Notes: a model not told the origin generated them from the letters alone. DNA of 64,000 nt from Sphingobacteriales bacterium (GCA_012270485.1 JAAXIF010000020.1:74501-138500), one strand, 5' to 3'. Positions 34,833 through 43,845 are shown, counted from the first letter of the stretch. Made by a program: numbers and translations.

Positions 34833-35393
34833 ATGTTAGACGAACAGAAATTGGTAAAAGACTGCCTGAGGCAACATCCGGCTGCACAAAAGCTGCTGTA
34901 TGACACATTTGCTGAGCAAATGCTGGGTACCTGTTTCCGTTATACCAAGAGTATGAATGATGCAGAAGAAGTACTGCAACAAGGTTTTATCAAAGTGTTT
35001 CAAAACCTGCATCAGTTTCGTTCAGAAGGTGATCTGGGCGCATGGATTAGAAGGATTATGGTGAATACGGCGATCAATTATTTGAAGCGCAAACCACAAT
35101 ATCAATTGGATCTTGGTTTTGAAGACAGTCATTTGCATCCTGTAGACAATCACCAGCCGGATTTGAAAATACAGATGAAAGATCTTTTAAATCTCATCAG
35201 GCAATTACCCGCCGGTTATCAAACCATTTTTAATCTCTATGCAGTAGAAGGATATTCACATGTGGAGATCGCTAAAATATTAGGGATCAGTGAAGGTACC
35301 AGTCGATCACAGTATGCTCGAGCCAGGGCATTATTGATTAGCTGGTTGGAAAAATATTCTGTTAACGGAAAAAAAGATCGATATGCCCAATAA
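34833..35393 (+). CDS. ECF-type RNA polymerase sigma factor
   Basis: 186 aa. Region 2 (MLGTCFRYTKSMNDAEEVLQ, then GFIKVFQNLHQFR and GAWIRRIMVNTAINYLKR) binds the -10 element and core; region 4 (LPAGYQTIFNLYAVEGYSHVEIAKILGISEGTSRSQYARAR) recognises the -35. There is no region 1 or 3. Its 3' end overlaps the next gene by 11 bp, the arrangement usual for a sigma factor and its membrane-bound partner. Confidence 0.93.
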   Translation: MLDEQKLVKDCLRQHPAAQKLLYDTFAEQMLGTCFRYTKSMNDAEEVLQQGFIKVFQNLHQFRSEGDLGAWIRRIMVNTAINYLKRKPQYQLDLGFEDSHLHPVDNHQPDLKIQMKDLLNLIRQLPAGYQTIFNLYAVEGYSHVEIAKILGISEGTSRSQYARARALLISWLEKYSVNGKKDRYAQ

Positions 35394-36765
35394 ATCTTTT
35401 GAAGAACAAGTGAGGGAAGAACTTTCTGGTTTGCGCATCAAACCCAATGATGTAGTATGGCAGTCTGTTGCCGCAAGCCTGCAGCAAAAAAGAAGACGTC
35501 GTTGGGCAATTTGGCTGCTTACACTTTTAATAGGGTTATCTAGCGCCTCATTTTGGTTATTGATAGCAAGCAAAGAAGAGACATCTAAAAGCCTACAATC
35601 TTCTCAGCTAAAAACTAAGCAAGGCATCATTCAGAATACAGAAGCCGCTAAGATCAACCCGTCAACAAAAACTTCTTCACCATTACCGGAATCATTAATA
35701 CCCATTACAAACAGAACTACGCACCAAAAAAACAACCAAGCAGATGAGACTGTAATACCTACGGATCTTCTGGTATCTACAAAAACAACAAATAAAAACG
35801 AACTTGTATCGGTTAGTTCCCAAGAGATAGCTTCTTCTACTTTATCAATGAATGCGAACACTGAACAAGCAGATTTGCCTATTACGCATTCAAAAAATGA
35901 TAGCGTATTGATCATCCCTGAAATTATTGGCATCAGTGAAACAGCTACTATTGGTCTCTTGCAATATGATACAATAGCTGTTATAGCCCAAGAAACGCTG
36001 ACCCATTCAAAGAAAGTTTCTCAATGGAATTGGAAAGCTGAATTACTCATCGGGAAAAGTGGTATCCGTAACTCATTAGGCTCCCTTTTTGAAGGTAGTA
36101 GTAATGCTGCATACAATAACTTCATAGGCTCAGGATTGTCAACAACGGCATCTCCCGGTTCTGGTCCTATCAATTTGATCAGACCCAAAGTGCAGGATCA
36201 TTTTTCATTTGGTACGTCTGTTGAAATGAGTAAAACGATCGGTAAAAAGAAAAAGAATAGCTTGGGTATTCAGGTTGGATATCAGTTGTATCAAACAAAA
36301 TATAGAATTGGTGGTATTAATTCGGGAACATTACAATTTAGTAATGTGAATCGATCGAATGAATCCAATGTGTATTATGGGGTAAGAGATAGTGTAAATT
36401 ATATCGCCTCTTATCATTTCATTCGATTAGGTCTTCAATGGTATCGTTCATTGAAATGGTTGAAACAAACAGAGCTTAGATGGTATGCAGGTGTTGGTGC
36501 CAATCTTATGGTAAGTAGTAATGGTCTTCATGTAGGCATTACCAATAATAATATCTATTACTTTAAAAACAGATCCTTACTACGCAATATGCAATTTGAT
36601 GCGGTCACAGGTCTAGAAATTGGCATAGGAAAGCAGAAACGTTTATTTGTTGGTCCACAAATACATTATATGCTGAGTAATGTATCAAAACAAAATGGAT
36701 TTAACCAGCACTTGTATCGTCCTTCTATTAAAATGTCTTTATTGCTTTCTAAAAGCAAAAAATAA
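35383..36765 (+). CDS. Inner-membrane-anchored protein with anti-sigma-like N-terminus and barrel-like C-terminus
   Basis: 460 aa. A short cytoplasmic N-terminus (1-38, ending in KRRRR) contains PNDVVWQSVAASLQQK, like the N-terminal segment of Bacteroidota proteins encoded next to ECF sigma factors. One TM helix (about 41-62) follows, then a Ser/Thr/Asn-rich linker (63-215) and a C-terminal region (216-460) of alternating aromatic strands ending SIKMSLLLSKSKK that resembles an outer-membrane beta-barrel. By overlap with the sigma gene it is the likely anti-sigma factor; this is inference, as no classical zinc anti-sigma motif is present. Confidence 0.65.
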   Translation: MPNKSFEEQVREELSGLRIKPNDVVWQSVAASLQQKRRRRWAIWLLTLLIGLSSASFWLLIASKEETSKSLQSSQLKTKQGIIQNTEAAKINPSTKTSSPLPESLIPITNRTTHQKNNQADETVIPTDLLVSTKTTNKNELVSVSSQEIASSTLSMNANTEQADLPITHSKNDSVLIIPEIIGISETATIGLLQYDTIAVIAQETLTHSKKVSQWNWKAELLIGKSGIRNSLGSLFEGSSNAAYNNFIGSGLSTTASPGSGPINLIRPKVQDHFSFGTSVEMSKTIGKKKKNSLGIQVGYQLYQTKYRIGGINSGTLQFSNVNRSNESNVYYGVRDSVNYIASYHFIRLGLQWYRSLKWLKQTELRWYAGVGANLMVSSNGLHVGITNNNIYYFKNRSLLRNMQFDAVTGLEIGIGKQKRLFVGPQIHYMLSNVSKQNGFNQHLYRPSIKMSLLLSKSKK

Positions 36766-36816
36766 GGTGCAACAGTTCTGTAAAGTGGGGTGTCAGTATG
36801 CTACAAATCTTCTTGT

Positions 36817-38073
36817 ATGCAAACGAAATACTTACTGCTGCTACTTCTTCCATTTACAGTTGCTTCTTGCATGAAAGATACTGTTAAAGAATCTTACAGT
36901 TTTTTTAGACCGGTGTATCAAACAAAAGATCAAGTTAAAGCCGGTATCAAGAACGCACCTTCTGTTGAGATTGAAAAACCCGGTAAGATTATTTTAAAAG
37001 ATCACTATCTCTTTTTGAATGATGTAGATAAAGGTGTTCACATCATCGATATTGCCGATCCTGCAAACCCTAAAAAAATATCATTTATTAGCATTCCGGG
37101 TTGTGTAGACATGGCTATTAATGGGAACTATCTCTATGCAGATTGTTATACTGATCTGGTAACCATTGATATTGCCAACCCTCTTCAGGTAACAGTTAAA
37201 CAATTTTTGAACGGTGTTTTCCCACATCGCTACTACGGAGCTTTTTTTGCAGATACGGGCTTGGTGATCCAAAAATGGATACGTGTTGATACAACCATAT
37301 CTTATCCCTATTCCAGTGGCTCACGCAATTATTTTTTTGAACGCACCGGTTTGTTCACGTTGAGTTCTCGTGGGGGCTTTTCCGCTTCTTCTTTCTCAGG
37401 AACAGCCTCTGTTGCTATTGCAGGTTCTACAGCAAGATTTGGGTTACAGCAAAACAGAATGTACACGGTAAGTCATGATGATTTGAAAGTATTCAATATA
37501 GCAAAGGCCGACGCACCAGCTTATGTGAATAAGGTTGATCTTATTCAAGGTAATATTGAAACCATTTTTCCTTATAAAAATAATTTATTCATTGGTGCCC
37601 AAGGTGGAATGTCTATTTATAGTGCATCCAATCCTGATCAGCCTTCACTACTTGGACAATTTACCCATGTTAGGTCTTGTGATCCTGTAGTAGCAGATGA
37701 TACACATGCATATGTTACTTTAAGTGGTGGATCATTCTGTGGCGGTTTTAGTAATCAGTTGGATATAGTAGATATCAAAAATCTTTTTAGTCCGAAATTG
37801 TTGAAGACCTATCCGTTAAAATCTCCGAAAGGACTCTCAAAAGATGGAAATACATTATTGATTTGTGATGGTACAGATGGATTAAAACTATTTAATGTAG
37901 CAGATCCGTCTAATGTTACACATATCAAAACCGTGAGTGGGTTTGATCCCCATGATGTTATTGCCATACAAGGGTATGCCATTGCTGTTGCATCTGATGG
38001 AATTTTCCTGATTGATTATCGTCAACCTATAAATGCCGAGATCATTGGGAAAATTGAAGTCAAAAAAAATTAA
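36817..38073 (+). CDS. LVIVD-repeat lipoprotein
   Basis: 418 aa from ATG 36817, which gives the lipoprotein signal MQTKYLLLLLLPFTVASC; the track's GTG start adds nine residues. The body is a beta-propeller of LVIVD-type repeats: GVHIIDIADPANPKKIS, LVTIDIANPLQV, DLKVFNIAKADAPAY, QLDIVDIKNLFSPKLL, GLKLFNVADPSNVT and IFLIDYRQP. Probably lipid-anchored in the outer membrane or surface; ligand unknown. It follows the sigma/barrel pair with 51 bp between and precedes a small barrel gene, suggesting a four-gene operon. Confidence 0.88.
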   Translation: MQTKYLLLLLLPFTVASCMKDTVKESYSFFRPVYQTKDQVKAGIKNAPSVEIEKPGKIILKDHYLFLNDVDKGVHIIDIADPANPKKISFISIPGCVDMAINGNYLYADCYTDLVTIDIANPLQVTVKQFLNGVFPHRYYGAFFADTGLVIQKWIRVDTTISYPYSSGSRNYFFERTGLFTLSSRGGFSASSFSGTASVAIAGSTARFGLQQNRMYTVSHDDLKVFNIAKADAPAYVNKVDLIQGNIETIFPYKNNLFIGAQGGMSIYSASNPDQPSLLGQFTHVRSCDPVVADDTHAYVTLSGGSFCGGFSNQLDIVDIKNLFSPKLLKTYPLKSPKGLSKDGNTLLICDGTDGLKLFNVADPSNVTHIKTVSGFDPHDVIAIQGYAIAVASDGIFLIDYRQPINAEIIGKIEVKKN

Positions 38074-38092
38074 TCATATTAATTAGCGAGAA

Positions 38093-38701
38093 ATGAAAAA
38101 TATATTCATTGCAGCCATTTGTTTTTTGTCAACTCATCTTCAGGCGCAAACAGGTAAAATAAAAAAAATGACTTCCTATCTTATGCCTCAGATAGCTTTA
38201 ATCGATGGGTCTAGCGGCACAAGTACACAAATTCAACTGGCTGGCGGATTGGTAAAAAATAATTGGCATTTTGGATTGGGGGCGGGTATTGATTATTATG
38301 AAATGAGAAGTGTGCCATTATTTACAGATGTGCGTTATCACTTTGGAAAAGAGCAAAAAGTATTTACCTATGCTAATGTTGGGTATAATTTCTCTTGGGT
38401 ACAAGATACACGTGATCCCCGCTTTATACTACCACCTTCCTCGAATGCAGTAAAACAAACTGATGGATTGTATACTGATATTGGAATTGGATATACTATA
38501 AAAATTGGTAAGCGAAACTCCTTATTGATGAGTACAGGTTTTTCGGTAAAGCAAATGGGGGAAGAATACCATCCATTGCCTTTTTCTAGTTGGGTATGGC
38601 CATCAAGTACGCCATGGATTAGTTCTGAATCAACAACAGTAAGAAAATTTGATTATACATTTAAAAGAGTGTGTTTCAAAGTAGCATATCGCTTATGGTA
38701 A
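38093..38701 (+). CDS. Small secreted beta-barrel-like protein
   Basis: 202 aa with signal peptide MKNIFIAAICFLSTHLQAQ. Strands such as HFGLGAGIDYYEM, TYANVGYNFSWVQ and YTDIGIGYTIKIG alternate hydrophobic and polar residues, and the protein ends in an aromatic (FKVAYRLW), as outer-membrane barrels do. No named family recognised. It starts 19 bp after the LVIVD lipoprotein gene and is the last gene of the sigma-factor operon. Confidence 0.65.
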   Translation: MKNIFIAAICFLSTHLQAQTGKIKKMTSYLMPQIALIDGSSGTSTQIQLAGGLVKNNWHFGLGAGIDYYEMRSVPLFTDVRYHFGKEQKVFTYANVGYNFSWVQDTRDPRFILPPSSNAVKQTDGLYTDIGIGYTIKIGKRNSLLMSTGFSVKQMGEEYHPLPFSSWVWPSSTPWISSESTTVRKFDYTFKRVCFKVAYRLW

Positions 38702-38721
38702 ATGATTTAGAAAATGATGGT

Positions 38722-38837
38722 ACGCAGATTTTTCCCATCTGAATCTTCGAAGGAGTTCTACGAACCTTTGGATATGATGAGTTATAATATGCGCGAATAA
38801 AATCAGCGTCAATCATGAAGATCATGACAATCTGCGT
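38722..38837. repeat. Intergenic element bounded by ACGCAGATT/AATCTGCGT
   Basis: A 9-bp perfect inverted repeat bounds 116 bp that also contain an imperfect AAGGAGTTC/GAACCTT hairpin and the phrase AATCAGCGTCAATCATGA. Such CTGCGT/CAGCG phrases look like members of a dispersed intergenic family. It lies between the convergent barrel gene and queG. Confidence 0.4.
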
Positions 38838-38885
38838 TCCATAATACAATATGATAAATGTATTTGGGTATCAAATAATGACACA

Positions 38886-39821
38886 TCAATGATCGCTTTT
38901 CAGAAACGATAAATTCCTTTGAATTCCTTTGAATTTGCTACGTTTCAATGGGGAATGACGAAATATGTTTTGAAATGCTTCTTCAGTCAGAAGTTCCCAT
39001 TCATGACTACTTAAATTCAAAATTTCAGGCAATGGACTAAACGCAGGCTCATGATGCGGTTTACTGAATCGATTCCAGGGGCAAACATCCTGACAGGTAT
39101 CACAGCCAAACATCCAATTATCAAATTTCCCTTTCATCTCATCCGGTATCAATGTGTCTTTAAGTTCTATGGTGAAATAACTGATGCATTTGCTTCCATC
39201 AATGACTTTATTATCTAAAATGGCTTCTGTTGGACAAGCGTCTATACATTTTTTGCAAGTACCGCAATAGTCTTTTGCAAAAGGGTCATCATAATCCAGT
39301 TCTATATCAACGATTAAAGTGGCAATAAAGAAAAAGGATCCGGCTTGTTTGGTGATCAGGTTTCCATTTTTACCGATCCAACCGGCACCGCTTCTCGTGG
39401 CCCAGCTTCTTTCCAATACGGGAGCTGAGTCTACAAAACCACGTCCCTGAATTTCGCCTACTGAAACCTTGAGTTCATCCAATAACTGTTTGAGTTCTGA
39501 GCGGATGACTTCATGATAATCTTCTCCCCAGGCATATTTAGAAATCTTTGGAGTAGTGGGTTGTTGCTGTTCAGAAGGGAAATAATTTTTTAGTAGTGTG
39601 ATCACTGATTTCGCTCCCGGTACCAACTTCGTAGGATCAATCCTGAGATCAAAATATCGCTCCATATACGACATAGATCCGTGCATATGACGGTTCAGCC
39701 ATTGCTCTAATCTGCGGGCATCTTCATCTAATGGAAGAGCTTTTGCGATGCCGCAATAATCAAAACCATTGCGGGATGCCAGATTTTTTAAGAGTTGGGT
39801 TGTTTTCACAGTGTCAATCAA
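38886..39821 (-). CDS. queG: Epoxyqueuosine reductase
   Basis: 311 aa. The last step of queuosine synthesis: cobalamin-dependent reduction of epoxyqueuosine at tRNA position 34. The N-terminal half has GFDYCGIAKA and GAKSVITLLKNYFP; GAGWIGKNGNLIT is a conserved cofactor region, and two 4Fe-4S motifs follow, CGTCKKCIDACP and CDTCQDVCP. The start is non-ATG: either TTG at 39821 (track) or GTG at 39809. A TACATTTG box ends 10 nt before the TTG and 22 nt before the GTG, so GTG may be correct. Confidence 0.93.
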   Translation of the reverse strand: MIDTVKTTQLLKNLASRNGFDYCGIAKALPLDEDARRLEQWLNRHMHGSMSYMERYFDLRIDPTKLVPGAKSVITLLKNYFPSEQQQPTTPKISKYAWGEDYHEVIRSELKQLLDELKVSVGEIQGRGFVDSAPVLERSWATRSGAGWIGKNGNLITKQAGSFFFIATLIVDIELDYDDPFAKDYCGTCKKCIDACPTEAILDNKVIDGSKCISYFTIELKDTLIPDEMKGKFDNWMFGCDTCQDVCPWNRFSKPHHEPAFSPLPEILNLSSHEWELLTEEAFQNIFRHSPLKRSKFKGIQRNLSFLKSDH

Positions 39822-39831
39822 TCGATCTGAT

Positions 39832-39839
39832 CAAATGTA
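39832..39839 (-). promoter_or_regulatory. -7 promoter box TACATTTG of queG
   Basis: Exact TAnnTTTG on the minus strand directly upstream of the non-ATG start region of queG. Confidence 0.45.
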
Positions 39840-40001
39840 CTAAGGATTTAATCAGGAATACGATATCAATATTTGATTGTCTGAATTTTAATTTTCTTGA
39901 GTTTCTTGATCCGCATCCCATCGAATTTAACATTCACCCACCTATAACAGAAAAATCAAACACTAATTTTATGCTTTATCTTACACCACAAAATGATTGG
40001 A

Positions 40002-42401
40002 ATGAAGCATTTTTATTTTCTCGTTGGATTATTTTTTTTGAGCATGGTACCCGGTAAAGTGGTTGCACAGGAAATAGACTCTATTATGGATGCATATGCC
40101 AATATTTTTCCAAAAGAGAAAATGCATATTCATTTTGACAAGCAATTGTATAATAAAGAAGAGACCATCTGGTATAAATTATACCTGTTGGCAGAATATA
40201 TACCAAGTCCGTTAAGTAAGAATGTTTATGTTAATTGGTATGATACAGAAGGTAAAATGTTGCGTCAGACTGTTGCTCCTTTGTTTCAGGCAACTGCCAA
40301 AGGGTCTTTTGATATTCCTACCGACTACAAAGGTGAATTTGTAAGAGTAAAAGCCTATACCAGCTGGATGTTGAATGATGATACCAGTTTCATTTACCAG
40401 CGGGATATTCCCATCAATAAAGGTATTCCTGTTGCTAAAACGAAACCCATACGTAAAACCCGACTAGAGTTATTTCCGGAGGGTGGCAATTTGGTATATG
40501 GGATCGATGAAAAGATAGCTTTTAAAGCCTCAGATCAACAGGGGCGTCCGGTAATGGTGAAAGCCCAGCTCATGAATCAAAAAAATCAAGTACTGGATAC
40601 CTTGCGTGTGAAGCATGATGGTATGGGTTTCTTTTTTCTGAAACCTGTACCGGAAGATCAATATAGAGTTGATTGGATAGATGAATATGGTATGAAAGGA
40701 AGTACGCAGTTAACGGGTATACAAAAAGAGGGATTATCGCTCAGTATTACCGGAACTAATGATAAGGCTTTAATACAAGTAGAAAGAACTGCAACAGTTG
40801 CTGAAAACATGAAGCAATTGTTTCTATTGGTTCATATGAATGAACGTCCTGTGTACAAACTGCGATTGAATATGACTGCTAAGACCGTGATCAATACTGC
40901 GGTCCCCATTGAAGAATTGCAGACAGGAATTCTTCAATTTTCTTTATTTACCAATGATTGGATACCCTTAGAAGAAAGGATTTTATTTGTGAACAATCGG
41001 ATGCATGAGTATAATTCTAAGATCAATCCAGGTATTGTAAGTCTTGAAAAGAGAGGTAAAAACATACTGGAAATATTGGTATCTGATACTGCGGCTGCTA
41101 ATATGTCTATTTCAATAACAGATGCCGAATTATCCGGTGAGGAACAGCATACAATATTCTCTGATTTTCTCATCAGCCATCAGCTCAGGGGTTATATCCA
41201 TAATCCGGCATATTATTTAAAAAGCGATGCAGATACCATTACTTCCAGATTAGATCTTGTAATGCTTACCAATGGGTGGAGACGTTTTGATTGGGATAAA
41301 TTGAAAGCAGCTACGCAACCTGTACTAAAGTATGCACCTGAGACAGAATTCATAAAACTAAAAGGAAAAGTATACGGGATGGAATCAGGAAGAGTTAATG
41401 GTCCTGAATTATTAAATGTAATTGTCAAAGGAAAGGACAGTAGTTCTAGTATCTATTTTATCCCTATTCAAAAAGATGGTTCTTTTGATGAACCATTATC
41501 TATTTTCTTTGATACAGCACGTGTTTACTACAATTTCAATGATAAAAATAAAACAGGTTTTGTTGGACAGGTACAATTGGGAAATGGTTTATTGAAGAAA
41601 GAACCGGGTAGTACTATTCGAATGGAGCAAATGCCTGTATTTCAGGTGTGGTCGGATAGTATTGGGCTGGCAAGGATGAATTTATTCTTACAGGAACAAG
41701 AGAAATTGCGTAGAAGCATGGCAACAGCTACATTACAAGAGGTAGTAGTAAAGGCGAAAGTCAAAGATCCCACTCAGATTTTGGATGAAAAATATGCGAG
41801 TGGGCTTTTCTCCGGTGGAGATGCTTACAGTTTTGATTTAGCCAATGACAATATGCCCGGTGCCTTGAATGTTCTTAGTTATTTACAAGGTAAGGTTGCA
41901 GGTTTACAAATTTCTGGTAGTGGTGCTCAAATGTCGATGAGTTGGCGAGGAGGTACCCCATCTTTGTATTTGAATGAAATGATCACAAATGTTGATATGG
42001 TGCAGAGTATTCCTATTACTGATATCGCTTACATTAAAGTGATGCGCCCTCCCTTCTTCGGATCAGGAGGTGGGGGTGCAGATGGAGCGATTGCTATTTA
42101 TACAAAGAAAGGTGGGGATGTGCAACGAAACGATCCCAATAAAAAAGGGATGGAAAGTACGATACTTGCAGGCTATTCCAAGTTTAAAGAGTTTTATAAT
42201 CCTGTTTATACCAAAGAACCTACTTACGAAGCAGATACCAGAAGTACACTCTATTGGAATCCTTATATTCTTACCAATAAAAAAACACCTCGTTTTCGGA
42301 TTGAGTTTTATAATAATGATTTCTCTAAAAAATTATTAGTGGTGTTGGAAGGCATCAATTCAGAAGGCAGAATGACAAGAACGGTGAGGTATCTCGAATA
42401 A
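40002..42401 (+). CDS. MG2-domain protein with TonB-receptor plug domain, no barrel
   Basis: About 799 aa from the ATG that opens MKHFYFLVGLFFLSMVPGKVVAQ. The N-terminal part (EKMHIHFDKQLYNKEETIWYK, LELFPEGGNLVYG) matches macroglobulin MG2-type domains; 'ATLQEVVVKAKVKD' near 585 begins a TonB-dependent receptor plug-like domain (LNVLSYLQGKVAGLQI, then a GGADGAIAIYTKKG end). No 22-strand barrel follows; only about 80 residues remain. The family is widespread in Bacteroidota with unknown role, probably periplasmic or outer-membrane linked. Starting at 39993 would add three residues. Confidence 0.82.
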   Translation: MKHFYFLVGLFFLSMVPGKVVAQEIDSIMDAYANIFPKEKMHIHFDKQLYNKEETIWYKLYLLAEYIPSPLSKNVYVNWYDTEGKMLRQTVAPLFQATAKGSFDIPTDYKGEFVRVKAYTSWMLNDDTSFIYQRDIPINKGIPVAKTKPIRKTRLELFPEGGNLVYGIDEKIAFKASDQQGRPVMVKAQLMNQKNQVLDTLRVKHDGMGFFFLKPVPEDQYRVDWIDEYGMKGSTQLTGIQKEGLSLSITGTNDKALIQVERTATVAENMKQLFLLVHMNERPVYKLRLNMTAKTVINTAVPIEELQTGILQFSLFTNDWIPLEERILFVNNRMHEYNSKINPGIVSLEKRGKNILEILVSDTAAANMSISITDAELSGEEQHTIFSDFLISHQLRGYIHNPAYYLKSDADTITSRLDLVMLTNGWRRFDWDKLKAATQPVLKYAPETEFIKLKGKVYGMESGRVNGPELLNVIVKGKDSSSSIYFIPIQKDGSFDEPLSIFFDTARVYYNFNDKNKTGFVGQVQLGNGLLKKEPGSTIRMEQMPVFQVWSDSIGLARMNLFLQEQEKLRRSMATATLQEVVVKAKVKDPTQILDEKYASGLFSGGDAYSFDLANDNMPGALNVLSYLQGKVAGLQISGSGAQMSMSWRGGTPSLYLNEMITNVDMVQSIPITDIAYIKVMRPPFFGSGGGGADGAIAIYTKKGGDVQRNDPNKKGMESTILAGYSKFKEFYNPVYTKEPTYEADTRSTLYWNPYILTNKKTPRFRIEFYNNDFSKKLLVVLEGINSEGRMTRTVRYLE

Positions 42402-42408
42402 CTTTTAA

Positions 42409-42436
42409 CTTGCACAGGGCTTAAGCCCTGTGCAAG
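42409..42436. repeat. Perfect 28-bp palindrome filling a convergent intergenic gap
   Basis: CTTGCACAGGGCTT followed by its exact reverse complement AAGCCCTGTGCAAG, with zero loop. It begins 8 bp after the stop of the MG2/plug gene and ends at the stop of the convergent channel-like gene. It is likely a bidirectional terminator or a REP-like element. Confidence 0.7.
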
Positions 42437-42793
42437 CTAAAAATCTTCTTCCAAATGTAAAATATGAAAAAACCTGTGTGCTAAAGGTGCCAGCACAATT
42501 CCGATATTTGTAATAAATGCTACTCCACTAAATATGGCATAGAAAGAAGAGAACCATTTTCCACCTATTGTTTCAATCTCCACTACAGGTCCCATACCAG
42601 ATAAAATCATAGACGCATTGTGAAAAGCATCCAGCCATTCAATATCGGCTGTATAATGATAGCCTAATACCCCTGTTAATAAACAAATTGCCAATACACT
42701 CAATGCGAATACAAGATTCTTAACCACTCTTCTATAGAAAAGCGGTTTGGATGCAAGTGGCTCTCGTTTATTTTCATACATAGATTGGGTCAT
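42437..42793 (-). CDS. Two-TM potassium-channel-like protein with atypical filter
   Basis: 118 aa. TM1 at about 24-46; WLDAFHNASMILSGMGP (53-69) has the length and pattern of a pore helix plus selectivity filter; TM2 at about 79-103 (WFSSFYAIFSGVAFITNIGIV) matches the inner helix of Ion_trans_2 channels. The canonical TVGYG filter is replaced by SGMGP. It could be a non-selective or non-conducting channel relative; no named family is certain. Its ATG overlaps the stop of the serine hydrolase gene (ATGA), so the two are translationally coupled. Confidence 0.65.
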   Translation of the reverse strand: MTQSMYENKREPLASKPLFYRRVVKNLVFALSVLAICLLTGVLGYHYTADIEWLDAFHNASMILSGMGPVVEIETIGGKWFSSFYAIFSGVAFITNIGIVLAPLAHRFFHILHLEEDF

Positions 42794-43845
42794 TTACATG
42801 TAGAAGGAAGAATTCCATCAATGATATCCTTCATAGTAAGATACAATTGTTTTTTCTCTTCTCCGAGTGATCCTTTAGTAAAAAATATACATGCATAACC
42901 CCTGCATCGATCAATCATTGGCCATGTGCCGAATAATCCTGGAGAAGTCATAGAAGTACCTTTCCCATTCTCATCTGTGGTCATGATCCATTGTCCAAAC
43001 CCATATTGAAAACCTTCTGCAGCTTTGGGTGCATATTTAATCATATTCGTGGTTGTATAAACTGTTTCCATCTGCTCAATAGCTTTCTCACTCAAGATTC
43101 TTTTACCGTTATGAACTCCTTTATTTAAAATCATGGCTAGAAAAGTCATATAATCTCCCGCACTTGATTGTGCACCACCTGATGGGTTTACTGCATTGAA
43201 ACTGGCAAAGCTAGTATTACGCATTTGCAAAGGTCTTGTGATCTTTTCTGCCATGAGTTGCTCAAAGCTTCTTTTGGTAACGATTTCAAGAACTTTGGCC
43301 GCGATATTTAAACCAATATTACTGTATCTGAACTCCAATCCGGGATTGGAAATGATTTCTCTGGTAGATGCAAAATCATTGATCTCTTCCTCCAAGTTGG
43401 AATATTTTTTTCGATTCAACATCTCTTTCAGATTACGGATAGGATCGGATTCTATTCCTGTTAAATGAGCTAAACAATCCTTGATCGTAATATAACCTTT
43501 TGAATACTTGGTGAATATGGGAAGATATTTACTGACCTTATCATCTAAGGCAATTCTCCCTTCATCTACATATACCATTACCAATGCAGCTGTCAACCAT
43601 TTACTGGCACTGGCAATAGGTGCCTGTACCTTCGCATTAAAATCTGTACCAATGGCTTTCTGATAAATCACTTTACCATCTTTATAAATCATCGCCACAA
43701 TATGTCCCGCCAGTTCTTTTTTAGAAGCCTCTAGTTTACTATCTAAAGCACTAAAATCATATTGGGCATGTGCAAACTGTAAGAATAGCATAAAACACAG
43801 TGCTAGACTGACTTTCATGCAGGAATAATAAGATTTTACAGACAT
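42790..43845 (-). CDS. Secreted serine hydrolase (class C beta-lactamase-like/PBP4* fold)
   Basis: 351 aa. The signal peptide is MKVSLALCFMLFLQFAHAQ if the second ATG (43818) is used; the first ATG adds nine residues, and the choice is open. The catalytic S-x-x-K is SASK in APIASASKWLTAALVM, and the Y-x-N motif is RYSNIG. It resembles class C beta-lactamase/esterase/D-peptidase proteins; substrate unknown. It is translated just ahead of, and coupled to, the channel-like membrane protein. Confidence 0.88.
   Translation of the reverse strand: MSVKSYYSCMKVSLALCFMLFLQFAHAQYDFSALDSKLEASKKELAGHIVAMIYKDGKVIYQKAIGTDFNAKVQAPIASASKWLTAALVMVYVDEGRIALDDKVSKYLPIFTKYSKGYITIKDCLAHLTGIESDPIRNLKEMLNRKKYSNLEEEINDFASTREIISNPGLEFRYSNIGLNIAAKVLEIVTKRSFEQLMAEKITRPLQMRNTSFASFNAVNPSGGAQSSAGDYMTFLAMILNKGVHNGKRILSEKAIEQMETVYTTTNMIKYAPKAAEGFQYGFGQWIMTTDENGKGTSMTSPGLFGTWPMIDRCRGYACIFFTKGSLGEEKKQLYLTMKDIIDGILPSTCK

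Noticed and set aside
38705-38853. Minus-strand ORF of about 46 codons beginning MIDADFIRAYYNSSYPKV
   Set aside because: It lies over a repeat-like intergenic block and runs into the neighbouring barrel gene; no family resemblance, so not called.
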